Shown here: piece after piece, positions 46,977-55,536 of the stretch
Numbering within the stretch: the first letter of the stretch is position 1
Layout: the number at the start of each line of letters is the position of its first letter
Origin: an uncultured Planococcus sp.
Lineage (GTDB): Bacteria > Bacillota > Bacilli > Bacillales_A > Planococcaceae
DNA: 64,000 bases
Assembly: GCA_947502505.1 (NCBI GenBank)
Contig: CANNAE010000007.1
Location: 1-64,000, forward strand
Direction of reading: 5' to 3'
The notes under the pieces: generated by a model
Databases searched by the model: none
What the model was told of the DNA's origin: nothing
Seen by the model: only the letters and a program-made list of their open reading frames with translations
Program-made: the position numbers and the translations under genes

Positions 46977-47756
46977 TTATGCTTCTTGTCCGACAGTCTC
47001 GTCTTCGATGCCGAGCTCTGCCTTGATCCAGTCATAGCCTTCTGCTTCCAGTTTATGAGCAAGTTCTGGGCCGCCGGATTTCACGACGCGGCCTTGCATC
47101 ATGACGTGGACGTGATCTGGAGTGATGTAGTTCAAGAGACGTTGGTAGTGAGTGATGATCAAGCAGCCGAAGTTTTCGCCCTTCATTTGGTTGATGCCTT
47201 CTGAAACGACTTTCAATGCATCGATATCAAGTCCGGAGTCGATTTCATCGAGTACAGCGAATGTCGGTTTGATCATCATCATTTGAAGGATTTCATTGCG
47301 TTTCTTCTCGCCGCCTGAGAATCCTTCGTTCAAGTAACGCTGTGCCATGTCCTGGTCCATCGCAAGAGTTTCCATTTTGCTGTCAAGTTCACGGATGAAC
47401 TTCATCAAGGAAACTTCGTTGCCTTCTTCACGACGTGCGTTCATTGCAGAGCGCATGAAGTCAGCGTTAGTAACGCCTGAGATTTCGCTTGGGTATTGCA
47501 TAGCCAAGAATAGGCCTGCACGGGCGCGCTCGTCGACTTCCATCGCCAAGACGTCTTCCCCGTCCAATTCGATCGTACCTTGTGTTACTTCATATTTTGG
47601 ATGCCCCATGATAGCTGACGCCAAGGTAGATTTCCCTGTACCGTTCGGCCCCATGATGGCATGGATTTCGCTTGTGTTAATTGTTATGTTTACACCCTTT
47701 AAAATCTGTTTTCCTTCGATTTCAACGTGTAGATCTTTAATGACCAAAGTTGACAT
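46977..47756 (-). CDS. sufC: Fe-S assembly ATPase SufC
   Basis: A 259-residue ABC-type ATPase driving the SufBCD complex. Walker A GPNGTGKST, signature GFSGGEKKRNEIL, Walker B FAVLDEIDSGLD, and the switch His in LIITHY. ATG 47756 follows GGAGG. First gene of the operon; promoter and dyad are at 47798-47851. Confidence 0.96.
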   Translation of the reverse strand: MSTLVIKDLHVEIEGKQILKGVNITINTSEIHAIMGPNGTGKSTLASAIMGHPKYEVTQGTIELDGEDVLAMEVDERARAGLFLAMQYPSEISGVTNADFMRSAMNARREEGNEVSLMKFIRELDSKMETLAMDQDMAQRYLNEGFSGGEKKRNEILQMMMIKPTFAVLDEIDSGLDIDALKVVSEGINQMKGENFGCLIITHYQRLLNYITPDHVHVMMQGRVVKSGGPELAHKLEAEGYDWIKAELGIEDETVGQEA

Positions 47757-47797
47757 GTAAATACCTCCATAATGTTATTGAAGAATGCCTCGCACTC

Positions 47798-47822
47798 TTA
47801 ATTAGTATCATTCTAATCTTAA
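47798..47822. promoter_or_regulatory. Candidate Fur/PerR-like dyad at the suf promoter
   Basis: ATTAG-N7-CTAAT with TTAA repeats at both outer sides. The 15 bp centre TTAGTATCATTCTAA agrees with the PerR box TTATAATNATTATAA at 11 of 14 positions and with the Fur box at about 9. It covers roughly -6 to +18 of the predicted start, an operator position. Confidence 0.45.
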
Positions 47823-47851
47823 CTTATATTGACTTCAGTAGCAAATGTTAA
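47823..47851 (-). promoter_or_regulatory. Sigma-A promoter of the suf operon
   Basis: Minus strand TTAACA (47846-47851), 17 bp spacer, TATAAG (47823-47828); each hexamer matches the consensus at 5 of 6. The remainder of the 47852-48024 gap shows nothing I can name. Confidence 0.75.
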
Positions 47852-48024
47852 AATCGGCTGCACAGCTTCTATAAAAATCATTTTGAAATCCGCATTCCCT
47901 GCTGTCGGGAAGCCATTTCCGGTGAGCCATGCCGTTTTCCTGCATTTTCAATAAAGCCCAGCTAAATGAGAATTCATTTCAATGAATATCGCCCAGCTTA
48001 TGCGTTTTGAGCGGCACAAGCATA

Positions 48025-48058
48025 GAAAAACCGGACAGAGAAATCACTCTGTCCGGCA
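48025..48058 (-). terminator. Terminator of the 51-residue gene
   Basis: Minus-strand perfect stem CCGGACAGAG / CTCTGTCCGG, 6 nt loop, U5 tail. Confidence 0.88.
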
Positions 48059-48090
48059 GTTTCATGTCAAGTTCATGTGTAGGGATTTTA

Positions 48091-48246
48091 CTATTCGCGG
48101 TGAGCTTGACGCTCGATCTGTGATGCGACCGATTGGCCTTGGCGGTAATCCTGCTCACGGCGCTGTTCAACTTCAAGGATTTTTTGCGGGTCGTTTTGGT
48201 ATTCGTTCAGTCCGTACCCGTGTACGTCTCTGAATGCCTGTTCCAT
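48091..48246 (-). CDS. Small charged protein of unknown function
   Basis: A 51-residue hydrophilic protein rich in Gln, Glu and Arg (NDPQKILEVEQRREQDYRQG, ending QIERQAHRE). I do not recognise a family. Codon pattern and a strong terminator 33 nt after the stop support a real gene. The ribosome site before ATG 48246 is weak (GGA), and the frame is open about 40 nt further up without ATG/GTG/TTG, so the start is uncertain. It is a lone gene between the suf promoter and a lipoprotein gene. Confidence 0.55.
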   Translation of the reverse strand: MEQAFRDVHGYGLNEYQNDPQKILEVEQRREQDYRQGQSVASQIERQAHRE

Positions 48247-48412
48247 TTTTTCCGTCTTTTCAATACCTTGAGAATCGATAATAAACCATCCCTTTCGAGT
48301 TTTCGTATTTTACTTTTATCATTATACCCGACCCACCGAAGATTAAACAACATCAATAATCTAATTTATCAGAAAATGGACCTATCGTCATAGTTAATGG
48401 GAATATATAGAA

Positions 48413-48440
48413 AAAGCTGCCCGCTAGACGGACAGCTTTC
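48413..48440 (-). terminator. Terminator of the 176-residue lipoprotein gene
   Basis: Minus-strand AAAGCTGTCCG / CGGGCAGCTTT followed by U-run. Confidence 0.82.
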
Positions 48441-48445
48441 CTAAA

Positions 48446-48976
48446 TTATTGGCTTACTTCGTTGTATAGATTCGAGGCAACTAAGCCGTTTTCTTCCAAT
48501 ATCTCATTGAGTGCCGCATCGGCTTCGCCAAATTTATCTGCAGCTGCTTGGAAATCAGGCGTTTCGTTTCCAAGTTCTTCGATTTTCATCTCGTAAGATG
48601 CAGCGATCGAAGCGAGTGCCTCATCGATTGCTTCTTGGTGGCCGCTAAGCGACTCGGGCACTTCAATTGACTCTACTGCTTGCATCGCTTGTTCAGCAGA
48701 TGCTGCAGCCGCTTCTTTCATCTCCGAAAGTTCCGAGCCGCTTGGCAATGTTTCTTCGACTTGCGCGATTTCAAAGTCGTTCAATGATGCGTCTTCTTTA
48801 TTTATTTCTTTGGAAACAGATAGATAGAACTGCATCAACTGGCTCTTGATGCTTTCTTTACCGGATTCCATCGTGGCAGACCCAGATGCTGTTTCTGTTG
48901 TATCAGTGGATTGTTCGGTTCCGCATGCCGCAAGCAATAAGGCAGCAGATAGGCCGAGGATTGTGATTTTTTTCAT
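48446..48976 (-). CDS. Lipoprotein of unknown function
   Basis: A 176-residue secreted lipoprotein: signal peptide MKKITILGLSAALLL with lipobox LAAC (Cys18), a Ser/Thr-rich linker to about residue 45, then an acidic, Ala-rich helical region that could form a three-helix bundle. No enzymatic motif. ATG 48976 has GGAGGC upstream. It is a monocistronic gene; I cannot assign a role. Confidence 0.8.
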   Translation of the reverse strand: MKKITILGLSAALLLAACGTEQSTDTTETASGSATMESGKESIKSQLMQFYLSVSKEINKEDASLNDFEIAQVEETLPSGSELSEMKEAAAASAEQAMQAVESIEVPESLSGHQEAIDEALASIAASYEMKIEELGNETPDFQAAADKFGEADAALNEILEENGLVASNLYNEVSQ

Positions 48977-49043
48977 GTTCGTGCCTCCTGATTTTCATAT
49001 CCAGCATATGATAGCATAGCCAGATTTATCCGTATAGAGAGCG

Positions 49044-49074
49044 CAAAAAAGCCGGAATTCATTGAATTCCGGCA
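49044..49074 (-). terminator. Terminator of the dicarboxylate symporter gene
   Basis: Minus-strand GCCGGAATTC / GAATTCCGGC, 3 nt loop, U6 tail. Confidence 0.88.
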
Positions 49075-49078
49075 CAAT

Positions 49079-50245
49079 TCATGCTTTTTGGTTTGGAGTG
49101 AAACGGTCGACAATATTCGCAAGCGCTCCATCTCCTGTAACGTTGGCTGCAGTCCCGAAGCTGTCCTGCGCGAGGTACAAGGCGATCATCAACGCGACCA
49201 TCGTCTCGTCAAAGCCGAGCATCACTTCTAGCAAGCCGATAGCTGCCATGACAGCGCCGCCCGGAACCCCTGGTGCTGCGATCATTGTCACGCCAAGCAT
49301 CAGGATAAACGGGAAGAAGTTGCCGAATGATGGTGCCTGGCCCGTCAACAAGATGACACCGATTGCGCATGTGACAAGCGTGATCGTGCTGCCTGATAAA
49401 TGGATAGTAGCAAACAAAGGAACCGTAAAGTCAGCTACGCGTTCTTTCACGCCGGTTTTCCGCGCTTGGCGCAAGGTGACCGGGATCGTCGCTGCTGAAG
49501 ACTGGGTGCCAAGTGCCGTGAAGTATGCAGGCAGCATGGTCCGGATCAAACTGAACGGGTTTTTCTTTCTCAATAATCCTGCTGTTGTATATTGTCCGGT
49601 AAGCATCAACCAATGCATGACGATGATAAGGATAAAGACAACCGCAAAGAGGGAAAGGATTTCAAACACTGCACCGCCGTAGGCCATATTCGCGAAAATA
49701 CCGAAGATGTGAAAAGGCAATAGCGGGATTATGATGTATGAAATAACTTTTTCGATGATCTGCTGGAACTCTTCAAAAAACGAGGCCATGGTCTTGCTTC
49801 CTGTAGAAGCCATACCGATGCCGAGCAGGAATGCCAAAATCAAAGCGCTCATGACTCCGAACAATTGAGGGATCTCCAAAGCGAGGAAACTTTCAGCGAG
49901 AGCATTTTCAGGGTCATCCAAATTGCTCAGTGAACCGCCTTCCATCAAATTCGGCAAAATCGTTGAGGCCGCGACAAAGGCTAGAACCCCTGCTACGATC
50001 GTTGATAAATAGGCAATTGCAGTGGCGAGGCCCAATAATTTCCCAGAGCCTTTCCCGAGCTTCGCGATACCTGGCGCGATAAAACCGAGAATGATTAATG
50101 GCACGATGAAATTCAAGAACCCGCCAAAAATTCCTGTGAACGTTGCAAATACACGAACGAGCGCTTCTGGTGCCACTGAACCGATAAGTACGCCAAGCAC
50201 AATGGCCAGCACAATCCGCGGCAATAAACCGAATTGAATTTTCAT
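49079..50245 (-). CDS. Dicarboxylate/amino acid:cation symporter (DAACS family)
   Basis: A 388-residue membrane symporter of the GltP/DctA type, importing glutamate, C4-dicarboxylates or small neutral amino acids with Na+ or H+. N-terminal GLLPRIVLAIVLGVLIGS, a serine-rich hairpin region (ALGTQSSAATIPVTL, the family's reentrant loop), and MLGFDETMVALMIALYLAQDSFGTAANVTGDG in the last helix-reentrant region. It is slightly shorter than GltP (414). The substrate is not assignable. ATG 50245 follows GGGAGGAC. Confidence 0.9.
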   Translation of the reverse strand: MKIQFGLLPRIVLAIVLGVLIGSVAPEALVRVFATFTGIFGGFLNFIVPLIILGFIAPGIAKLGKGSGKLLGLATAIAYLSTIVAGVLAFVAASTILPNLMEGGSLSNLDDPENALAESFLALEIPQLFGVMSALILAFLLGIGMASTGSKTMASFFEEFQQIIEKVISYIIIPLLPFHIFGIFANMAYGGAVFEILSLFAVVFILIIVMHWLMLTGQYTTAGLLRKKNPFSLIRTMLPAYFTALGTQSSAATIPVTLRQARKTGVKERVADFTVPLFATIHLSGSTITLVTCAIGVILLTGQAPSFGNFFPFILMLGVTMIAAPGVPGGAVMAAIGLLEVMLGFDETMVALMIALYLAQDSFGTAANVTGDGALANIVDRFTPNQKA

Positions 50246-50440
50246 GATCTTGTCCTCCCTGTGTAAACAGATGTTTATTGTGTATTATGTGAAATTACCA
50301 CAGTTTTCGAAAAGCTAATAGCTTTTTATGAAATCACGTAATATTTTTATTATTCCGAAAAAATAACCATGCAATTTTTCATCCCCATTATTTTTTCCCG
50401 ACAGAGCTTCCCCCCCTACAATGAGCTATTGCTGGGCATA

Positions 50441-50473
50441 AAAAAACAGCCTATTCTCATGGAATAGGCTGGC
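50441..50473 (-). terminator. metNIQ operon terminator
   Basis: Minus-strand GCCTATTCC / GGAATAGGC-type stem (AGCCTATTC / GAATAGGCT) with U7 tail after metQ. Confidence 0.88.
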
Positions 50474-50481
50474 TAGAAAGT

Positions 50482-51312
50482 TTATTGTTCGACTGGAACG
50501 ATCGATCCGTCCCATTCTTCCAAAATGAAGTCTTGAATTTCTTGCGAAGTCAATACATCTACCAATGCTTGAATATCTTCGTTGTTTTCATCTCCGGATT
50601 GCACAGCGATGATGTTAGCGTATGGAGAATCTGAACTTTCAAGAGCGATTGCATCTTCCATCGGGCTCAAGCCAGCATCGATTGCATAGTTTGAGTTGAT
50701 CAAGACCGCATCGCCTTCACCTGCTTCATACATTTGCACGAGTAAAGCTGCTTCGTACTCTGTATCGAACTGGAGGTTTTTCTCGTTTTCAACGATATCG
50801 CTCGTTTCAGCTGTCGTCTTATCGATGCCTTCTTCCAACGTGATCAAGCCTTCTGCTTCAAGCATAGCCAAAATGCGGCCGTGGTCGGCGACAGAATTGC
50901 TCATGAGGATGGTTGCATCTTGCGGCAGCTCTTCAAGAGATGAATAATCTTGCGAGTAAACGCCGATCGGTTCGATGTGAATGCCTCCAGCACTTGCGAA
51001 ATCGTAATCATGGTCAGCAATTTGAGACTCTAGGTAAGGCGTATGCTGGAAGTAGTTAGCATCCAAGTCGCCTGATTCCAAGTCTTGGTTCGGCAAGATG
51101 TAGTCTTGATATGTTTCAATTTCCAACTCAATGCCCTGTTCTTCTAAAATCGGTTTTGCCTGTTCAAGGATTTCAGCATGCGGGATGTTGGATGCGCCAA
51201 CTGTCAGCGTGCTTGTTTCGCCTTCTGATGCGCCGCTGCCGTTATCTTCTTCTGCGCCACAAGCGGATAATGCCAATACTGCTGCAAATGAACCAAATAC
51301 TAATTTTTTCAT
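50482..51312 (-). CDS. metQ: Methionine ABC transporter substrate-binding lipoprotein
   Basis: A 276-residue NlpA-family lipoprotein that binds methionine outside the membrane. Lipobox LSAC (Cys18). Family signatures LTVGASNIPHAEILEQAKPIL and DLDANYFQHTPYLE. It is the third gene of metNIQ, 89 nt after metI, and shares its SAM riboswitch. Confidence 0.95.
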   Translation of the reverse strand: MKKLVFGSFAAVLALSACGAEEDNGSGASEGETSTLTVGASNIPHAEILEQAKPILEEQGIELEIETYQDYILPNQDLESGDLDANYFQHTPYLESQIADHDYDFASAGGIHIEPIGVYSQDYSSLEELPQDATILMSNSVADHGRILAMLEAEGLITLEEGIDKTTAETSDIVENEKNLQFDTEYEAALLVQMYEAGEGDAVLINSNYAIDAGLSPMEDAIALESSDSPYANIIAVQSGDENNEDIQALVDVLTSQEIQDFILEEWDGSIVPVEQ

Positions 51313-51401
51313 TACAAATTTCCCCTTTTCTTCTATTGAATGTGTTTTTTTATGGACTGTAGAGCCCTATTTCCTTCAGTGATTCCTGTTCAATCCGAAA
51401 T

Positions 51402-52070
51402 TTAGCGCTTGTCTGCTTTTCCAGTTAAATAATCGCCGATGAATTGAACGATAAATACGATGACTAGAATCGCAATCGTCGCCATCAAGGTGACGTCCTC
51501 GCGGCTTCTTTGGAAACCATCCAAGAAAGCGAGCGTCCCTAATCCTCCAGCGCCGATGATGCCTGCCATTGCGGTATAACCGACCAAGGCGATCGCTGTT
51601 ACCGTGATGCCGGAAATCAATGCGGGCTTTGATTCAGGAAGCAAGACTTTGCGGATGATGGTCCACGTCGTCGCTCCCATCGAACGAGCTGCTTCGATGA
51701 CGCCTTTATCGATTTCTTTCAAAGCGATGAGCACCATGCGGGCATAGAAAGGAGCGGCCCCGATGATCAAAGCCGGAAGTGCCGCGTTCGGCCCGCGGAT
51801 GCTGCCGATCAAGAACTTGGTGAACGGGATTAGCAAGATGATCAAAATAATGAAGGGAATCGAACGGAAGATATTAACGAACGCGCCTGTCAGCCAGTTG
51901 ACGATTTTATTTGCCCATAATTGGTTCGGTGCGGTCAGGAACAACACGATCCCAAGCACTAATCCAATCACGAATGTGAAAAATGTGGACATTGCCGTCA
52001 TGTAAATGGTTTCAAGTGTCGCTTCCCACATATCCGCCCAATCCACGTTCGGGAATAAAGTCTCAAGCAT
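51402..52070 (-). CDS. metI: Methionine ABC transporter permease
   Basis: A 222-residue permease with five membrane helices and the ABC-binding loop EAARSMGATTWTIIRKVLLPES (EAA motif). It forms the membrane channel with MetN. ATG 52070 overlaps the metN stop by 8 nt, so translation is coupled. Confidence 0.95.
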   Translation of the reverse strand: MLETLFPNVDWADMWEATLETIYMTAMSTFFTFVIGLVLGIVLFLTAPNQLWANKIVNWLTGAFVNIFRSIPFIILIILLIPFTKFLIGSIRGPNAALPALIIGAAPFYARMVLIALKEIDKGVIEAARSMGATTWTIIRKVLLPESKPALISGITVTAIALVGYTAMAGIIGAGGLGTLAFLDGFQRSREDVTLMATIAILVIVFIVQFIGDYLTGKADKR

Positions 52071-53088
52071 CGCCCATCACCTCCGTTTGTACATCATGTG
52101 CACCGAGGAAAGCTAAAGCTTTGCTTATTTCATCGGCAGTGCCTTTCAATTGGAGGATCAGCGTGCCATAAGCACCGCGCTGGGTATGGGAGATATTGCC
52201 GTGGACGATATTGACTTCCACTGCATATTCCCGGATGAGCTGTGTCAAGATCGGCTGTTCTGCCTGGTCTCCGACAAAAATCAGTTTGACCAATTGCCCT
52301 TCCGGATATTGCTCACGCAAATGGCGGACGGTTTCTGCTGAGTCTTCCGTCTCGGTCACTTGAGCGACAAAAGTTTTGGTGATGTTTTCTTTCGGATGCT
52401 GGAAGACATGGAGCACTTCGCCTAATTCGACGACACGCCCGCCTTCCATGACCGCCACGCGATGGCAAATCTTCCGGATGACGTGCATCTCATGGGTGAT
52501 CAAGACAATCGTCAAGCCCAATCGTTTGTTGATGTCGACCAATAAATCCAAAATGGCATCGGTCGTCTGCGGGTCAAGTGCCGAAGTCGCTTCATCGCAT
52601 AACAGCACTTCCGGGTCGTTGGCTAAGGCGCGGGCGATGCCGACACGCTGTTTTTGCCCGCCGGATAATTGCGCTGGGTACGCATTGTCGCGCCCTTCTA
52701 ATCCTACTAGCTCGATCAGCTCAGCAGAACGCTTGCGCCGTTCTTCTTTCCCCACGCCGGCGATCTCAAGCGGGAATTCAATATTCTCGCGAACGGTGCG
52801 TGACCATAGCAAGTTGAAATGCTGGAAGATCATGCTGACTTTTTGGCGGGCTTTACGGAGTTTGGGCCCTGAAATGGCGGTGATGTTTTGGCCATTGATC
52901 TCTACAGATCCGTCGCTTGGCTTTTCCAAACCGTTCAGCAAGCGGATCAAGGTACTTTTTCCTGCTCCACTATAGCCGATAATGCCAAAGATTTCACCTG
53001 ATGGCACTGATAAGTCGACATGGTCGACAGCCGTCAAGCGCGCTTTGCCAGTATCGAAAACTTTCGTCAATCCTTTTAACTCAATCAT
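52063..53088 (-). CDS. metN: Methionine ABC transporter ATP-binding protein
   Basis: A 341-residue ATPase: Walker A GYSGAGKST, signature LSGGQKQRVGIARAL, Walker B VLLCDEATSALD, and switch His in LITHEMHV. The C-terminal NIL domain (about 265-340) is the methionine-sensing domain of MetN. ATG 53088 has GGAGAG upstream; the open frame reaches back into the riboswitch terminator and is not coding there. First gene of metNIQ. Confidence 0.95.
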   Translation of the reverse strand: MIELKGLTKVFDTGKARLTAVDHVDLSVPSGEIFGIIGYSGAGKSTLIRLLNGLEKPSDGSVEINGQNITAISGPKLRKARQKVSMIFQHFNLLWSRTVRENIEFPLEIAGVGKEERRKRSAELIELVGLEGRDNAYPAQLSGGQKQRVGIARALANDPEVLLCDEATSALDPQTTDAILDLLVDINKRLGLTIVLITHEMHVIRKICHRVAVMEGGRVVELGEVLHVFQHPKENITKTFVAQVTETEDSAETVRHLREQYPEGQLVKLIFVGDQAEQPILTQLIREYAVEVNIVHGNISHTQRGAYGTLILQLKGTADEISKALAFLGAHDVQTEVMGDA

Positions 53089-53118
53089 GGTTGGGCACTC
53101 TCCTAAATCTTTTGCTAA

Positions 53119-53153
53119 TAAAAAAGCCTTCCTGCTCAGATAAGCAGAAAGGC
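53119..53153 (-). terminator. Regulatory terminator of the SAM riboswitch
   Basis: Minus-strand GCCTTTCTGCTTA / GAGCAGGAAGGC hairpin with U6 tail, between the aptamer and metN. Confidence 0.88.
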
Positions 53154-53177
53154 ACATGTGTAAACACAATAAACCGT

Positions 53178-53286
53178 TCTCTCATCTTTCAAAGTTTTCG
53201 CTTTGAGTGATTTGGCACCATTTCATTTTCATGACGGTTGCCGGGCTTCATCGGGCACTTCCCTCCACCTCTCTTTATAAGAGCTA
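53178..53286 (-). ncRNA. SAM-I riboswitch (S-box)
   Basis: The minus strand shows the S-box core in order: CTCTTATAAAGAGAGGTGG, GAGGGA, GCCCGATGAAGCCCGGCAA, GGTGCCAAATC, and the closing GATGAGAG that pairs with CTCTTAT. Followed by a U-tailed terminator. High S-adenosylmethionine should end transcription before metNIQ. Confidence 0.95.
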
Positions 53287-53318
53287 CGCTATTTAGTTAA
53301 TTTCAGAAATTAAATCTA

Positions 53319-53642
53319 TCATGGCTGGCTGTATTCGTCAACCGTTTTTAATTTTTCGTACAAATACGGCACTGATTGGAAGGCATAGACCTTATCCGTC
53401 ACTTGGCCATCCTGTGAAATCAACAGGCACGGCACGCTTTCCACTTCATAGAGCTCCGCCACTTCCTGTACATAGTTCAAATTGGCTTTGCCCATTGGAA
53501 GGTCCGGCAATAATTCCGCCACCACACCGAGCATCTTGCTCGCCACTTGGCATGTGCCGCACATCGGCGTATACAAATAATAAGCTGAAACCGGCTGGGT
53601 GTTTTTTTCCTTCAGCCATTCTTTATGTGTCCATTCGTTCAT
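53319..53642 (-). CDS. yusE: Thioredoxin-like protein
   Basis: A 107-residue thioredoxin-fold protein with a CGTC active site in TPMCGTCQVASKML and the cis-Pro region ESVPCLLI. It is likely a thiol-disulfide oxidoreductase. Two start codons are possible (53651, 53642); the second has AGGG at a workable distance. It follows yusF almost without gap, as in B. subtilis yusE-yusF. Confidence 0.85.
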   Translation of the reverse strand: MNEWTHKEWLKEKNTQPVSAYYLYTPMCGTCQVASKMLGVVAELLPDLPMGKANLNYVQEVAELYEVESVPCLLISQDGQVTDKVYAFQSVPYLYEKLKTVDEYSQP

Positions 53643-53643
53643 A

Positions 53644-53985
53644 CTAGTCATTCCCTGCTACTGGATTTAAGACCCGTACATCTGCTGCGATGAGCACATC
53701 GATCAGCTTCCGCAGCGGCGTCGTCGCCACCTCTTTATAACTTCGGTCGATATGGAAATGGCGGGCTTCCGGAAATTCACGCTTGATGAGCTTGCGCAAT
53801 TTATCGCCGGACGCGTCCGCATCGACCAGGATGATGATATCCTGCCCTTCAAAAGGCAGCAGCATTTCCTCGAGTCTTGTAGCACTTACTGTACCATTTG
53901 TGCAAAGAATCGTCACGGGTTCTGCAATTAATGGCGCGATGCGGGTTTTGTCGCTAATCCCTTCAACCACTATTACTTTCTCCAT
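53644..53985 (-). CDS. yusF: Toprim domain protein
   Basis: A 113-residue stand-alone Toprim domain. The acidic metal site is visible: Glu in VVEGISDK and DxD in IILVDADASGDK. Small Toprim proteins of this type (OLD/RNase M5-like) are suspected nucleases or primase-like enzymes; the role is not known. ATG 53985 follows GGGGGG. It overlaps or abuts yusE. Confidence 0.88.
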   Translation of the reverse strand: MEKVIVVEGISDKTRIAPLIAEPVTILCTNGTVSATRLEEMLLPFEGQDIIILVDADASGDKLRKLIKREFPEARHFHIDRSYKEVATTPLRKLIDVLIAADVRVLNPVAGND

Positions 53986-54013
53986 AGGTATCCCCCCAAG
54001 AAAACGATAGATG

Positions 54014-54042
54014 AAAAAAAGCGCCAAAAAAAGGCGCTTTCG
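54014..54042 (-). terminator. gcvH terminator
   Basis: Minus-strand AAAGCGCC / GGCGCTTT hairpin with U-tail, after gcvH. Confidence 0.85.
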
Positions 54043-54046
54043 GAAC

Positions 54047-54427
54047 TTACTCGTTTGTCATTTCTTTATATTCGTCAGCTGACATCAATGCATTTACCTC
54101 ATCTTCGGAAGGGGCTTCCACAACGACCATCCACGCTTTTTCATAAGGTGATTCGTTGACGAATTCCGGGCTGTCTTCAAGCTCAGAATTGACTTCGACG
54201 ATTTTCCCGCTGATCGGCGCATACAATTCCGATACCGTTTTAACGGATTCGACGCTGCCGAATGGCTCGTCTTTTTTCAGCTCGTCGCCGACTTGCGGAA
54301 GCTCGACAAATACGATGTCTCCAAGTTCATCTTGCGCGAAATGAGTAATGCCGATTGTTGCTTTGCCGTCTTCGACTTTGACCCATTCGTGTTCTTTTGA
54401 ATAGCGAAGCTCTTGTGGTGTGCTCAT
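54047..54427 (-). CDS. gcvH: Glycine cleavage system H protein
   Basis: A 126-residue lipoyl carrier protein. The lipoylated Lys is in [18 protein letters not shown]. It shuttles the aminomethyl group between the P and T proteins, which are not encoded here, and in Bacillus also serves as relay in lipoate transfer. ATG 54427 follows GGAGGGG. Same order yusI-gcvH-yusF-yusE as in B. subtilis. Confidence 0.95.
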   Translation of the reverse strand: MSTPQELRYSKEHEWVKVEDGKATIGITHFAQDELGDIVFVELPQVGDELKKDEPFGSVESVKTVSELYAPISGKIVEVNSELEDSPEFVNESPYEKAWMVVVEAPSEDEVNALMSADEYKEMTNE

Positions 54428-54504
54428 CCAAACCCCTCCAAATATGTAATTGACTCAATTTCAGTTTGCCACAACGAAAGCTGAAAAACAAGATGGCAGG
54501 CTTG

Positions 54505-54858
54505 TCAGCCCCAGGTATTTGTATAGGTTTCTTCTTTGAAGCCGAGTGTCGCTTTGGACCCGTCCCAAGCGAGCGGGCGTTTGATCAGCATGCCGTCTGA
54601 TGCCAGCAATTCGTATTGCTCATCTGCAGACATTTCCGGTAGCTTTTCCTTCAATTCGAGTTCGCGGTATTTCTTGCCGCTCGTATTGAAAAACTTCTTC
54701 AGCTCGATGCCGCTCACCTCGTGGATTTCTTTTAGCTGCGTTGCGGAAGGGGGGCTTTGCGAGATATCGATATAGTCGAACTCCGCGCCATTCGCCTCCA
54801 GCCATTTCTTGCCTTTTTGGCAAGTCGAGCATTTGGGATATGCGTAATACTGGATCAT
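54505..54858 (-). CDS. yusI: ArsC/Spx-family thioredoxin-fold protein
   Basis: A 117-residue protein of the arsenate reductase-like family with CSTC near the N-terminus (YPKCSTCQKGKKWLE) and the typical FNTSGKKYRELELKEK and IKRPLAWDG segments. Similar to B. subtilis YusI; true arsenate reduction is not established. ATG 54858 follows GGAGGAG. Confidence 0.9.
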   Translation of the reverse strand: MIQYYAYPKCSTCQKGKKWLEANGAEFDYIDISQSPPSATQLKEIHEVSGIELKKFFNTSGKKYRELELKEKLPEMSADEQYELLASDGMLIKRPLAWDGSKATLGFKEETYTNTWG

Positions 54859-54944
54859 TCAATCTCCTCCTGTCTTGTCAGTTAAGCATATCAAAATGCC
54901 GCGGGGCAGTCGACTGGAAGGGAGTTTATGCAAATTAAATTAAA

Positions 54945-55170
54945 AATAAGGTTGTCCTGTATTAAAAAGCGAATGTCCATTTCGACGGACGCTTTCGGGC
55001 GCACAGGATGTGGATCATGCAGCTGGCGCGACAGGACGTCGCGTTGCCAGCTGCCAGGACACGGCTTCAGCCGCTTCCTTCGCTGCGCTCAGTCCAGGGT
55101 CTTCAGCTCGTGCTATTTCCGCAGGAGTCGCCGTCTCCATTCCCACCCGTTATTGTGTATTGAACGAAGG
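54945..55170 (-). repeat. GC-rich structured intergenic repeat (second type)
   Basis: Non-coding segment in the 719 bp yusI-fadE gap. On the minus strand it reads GGAGACGGCGACTCCTGCGG, GAGCGCAGCGAAGGAAGCGG, then GAAAGCGTCCGTCG and GGACATTCGC, the kind of GC-rich dispersed repeat I remember from Bacillales genomes. A strong hairpin (55018-55053, CAGCTGGC...GCCAGCTG) interrupts the usual order. Only one copy is in this window, so the repeat claim rests on recall. 55171-55268 is A/T-rich with nothing visible. Confidence 0.5.
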
Positions 55171-55268
55171 AAAGACCTTAAATACTAAAGAAACCTCACC
55201 GTTTCTGTTGCTCAGAAAAAGTACTTTATACAAAAATTATAAAATTTCCTCTTCTTGCATATCTTAAA

Positions 55269-55300
55269 CAAAAAAAGGAAAGGTTTTTCCTTCCCTTTCT
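55269..55300. terminator. Hairpin at the left side of element C
   Basis: AAAGGAAAGG / CCTTCCCTTT with one mismatch and an A-run. Similar but not identical to the hairpin at 55537-55570, as if one terminator had been duplicated long ago. Confidence 0.6.
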
Positions 55301-55536
55301 CAGACTGTTGAAGAAGTTTAATAAACAGTTACGAATTAAAATCGAACCATCTTTTCGACATTTAAAAATCAAAGACCTATTTAAGTATTTGGAGAAGCGT
55401 TCGCTCGACTCCAGTGGAACAGCGAGACGACCGAGACCCCGCAAGGAGCAGAGCGACTGAGGAGGCTTGGGCGCGAGCCCACGGAGTCGTGCGATAAGCT
55501 TCGGAAAATACGATTTATTACCTTTCTCGACAGCCT
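55301..55536 (+). repeat. Dispersed non-coding element, copy C (236 bp)
   Basis: Third and shortest copy of the family at 16463 and 30935. Ends CAGACTGTTGAAGAAG (left) and CTTTCTCGACAGCCT (right). It shares TTAAGTATTTGGAGAAGCG, GCGAGACGACCGAGACCCCGC, GAGGAGGCTTGGGCGCGAG and AAGCTTCGGAAAATACGA with the others. The roughly 75 bp AAAGATAAG-stem block is missing. CGACTCC and GGAGTCG can pair across the core. The flanking hairpins are related but diverged. Confidence 0.75.

Noticed and set aside
48133..48393. 86-residue plus-strand frame near the suf promoter
   Set aside because: Antisense to the 51-residue gene, which has a proper terminator on the minus strand.
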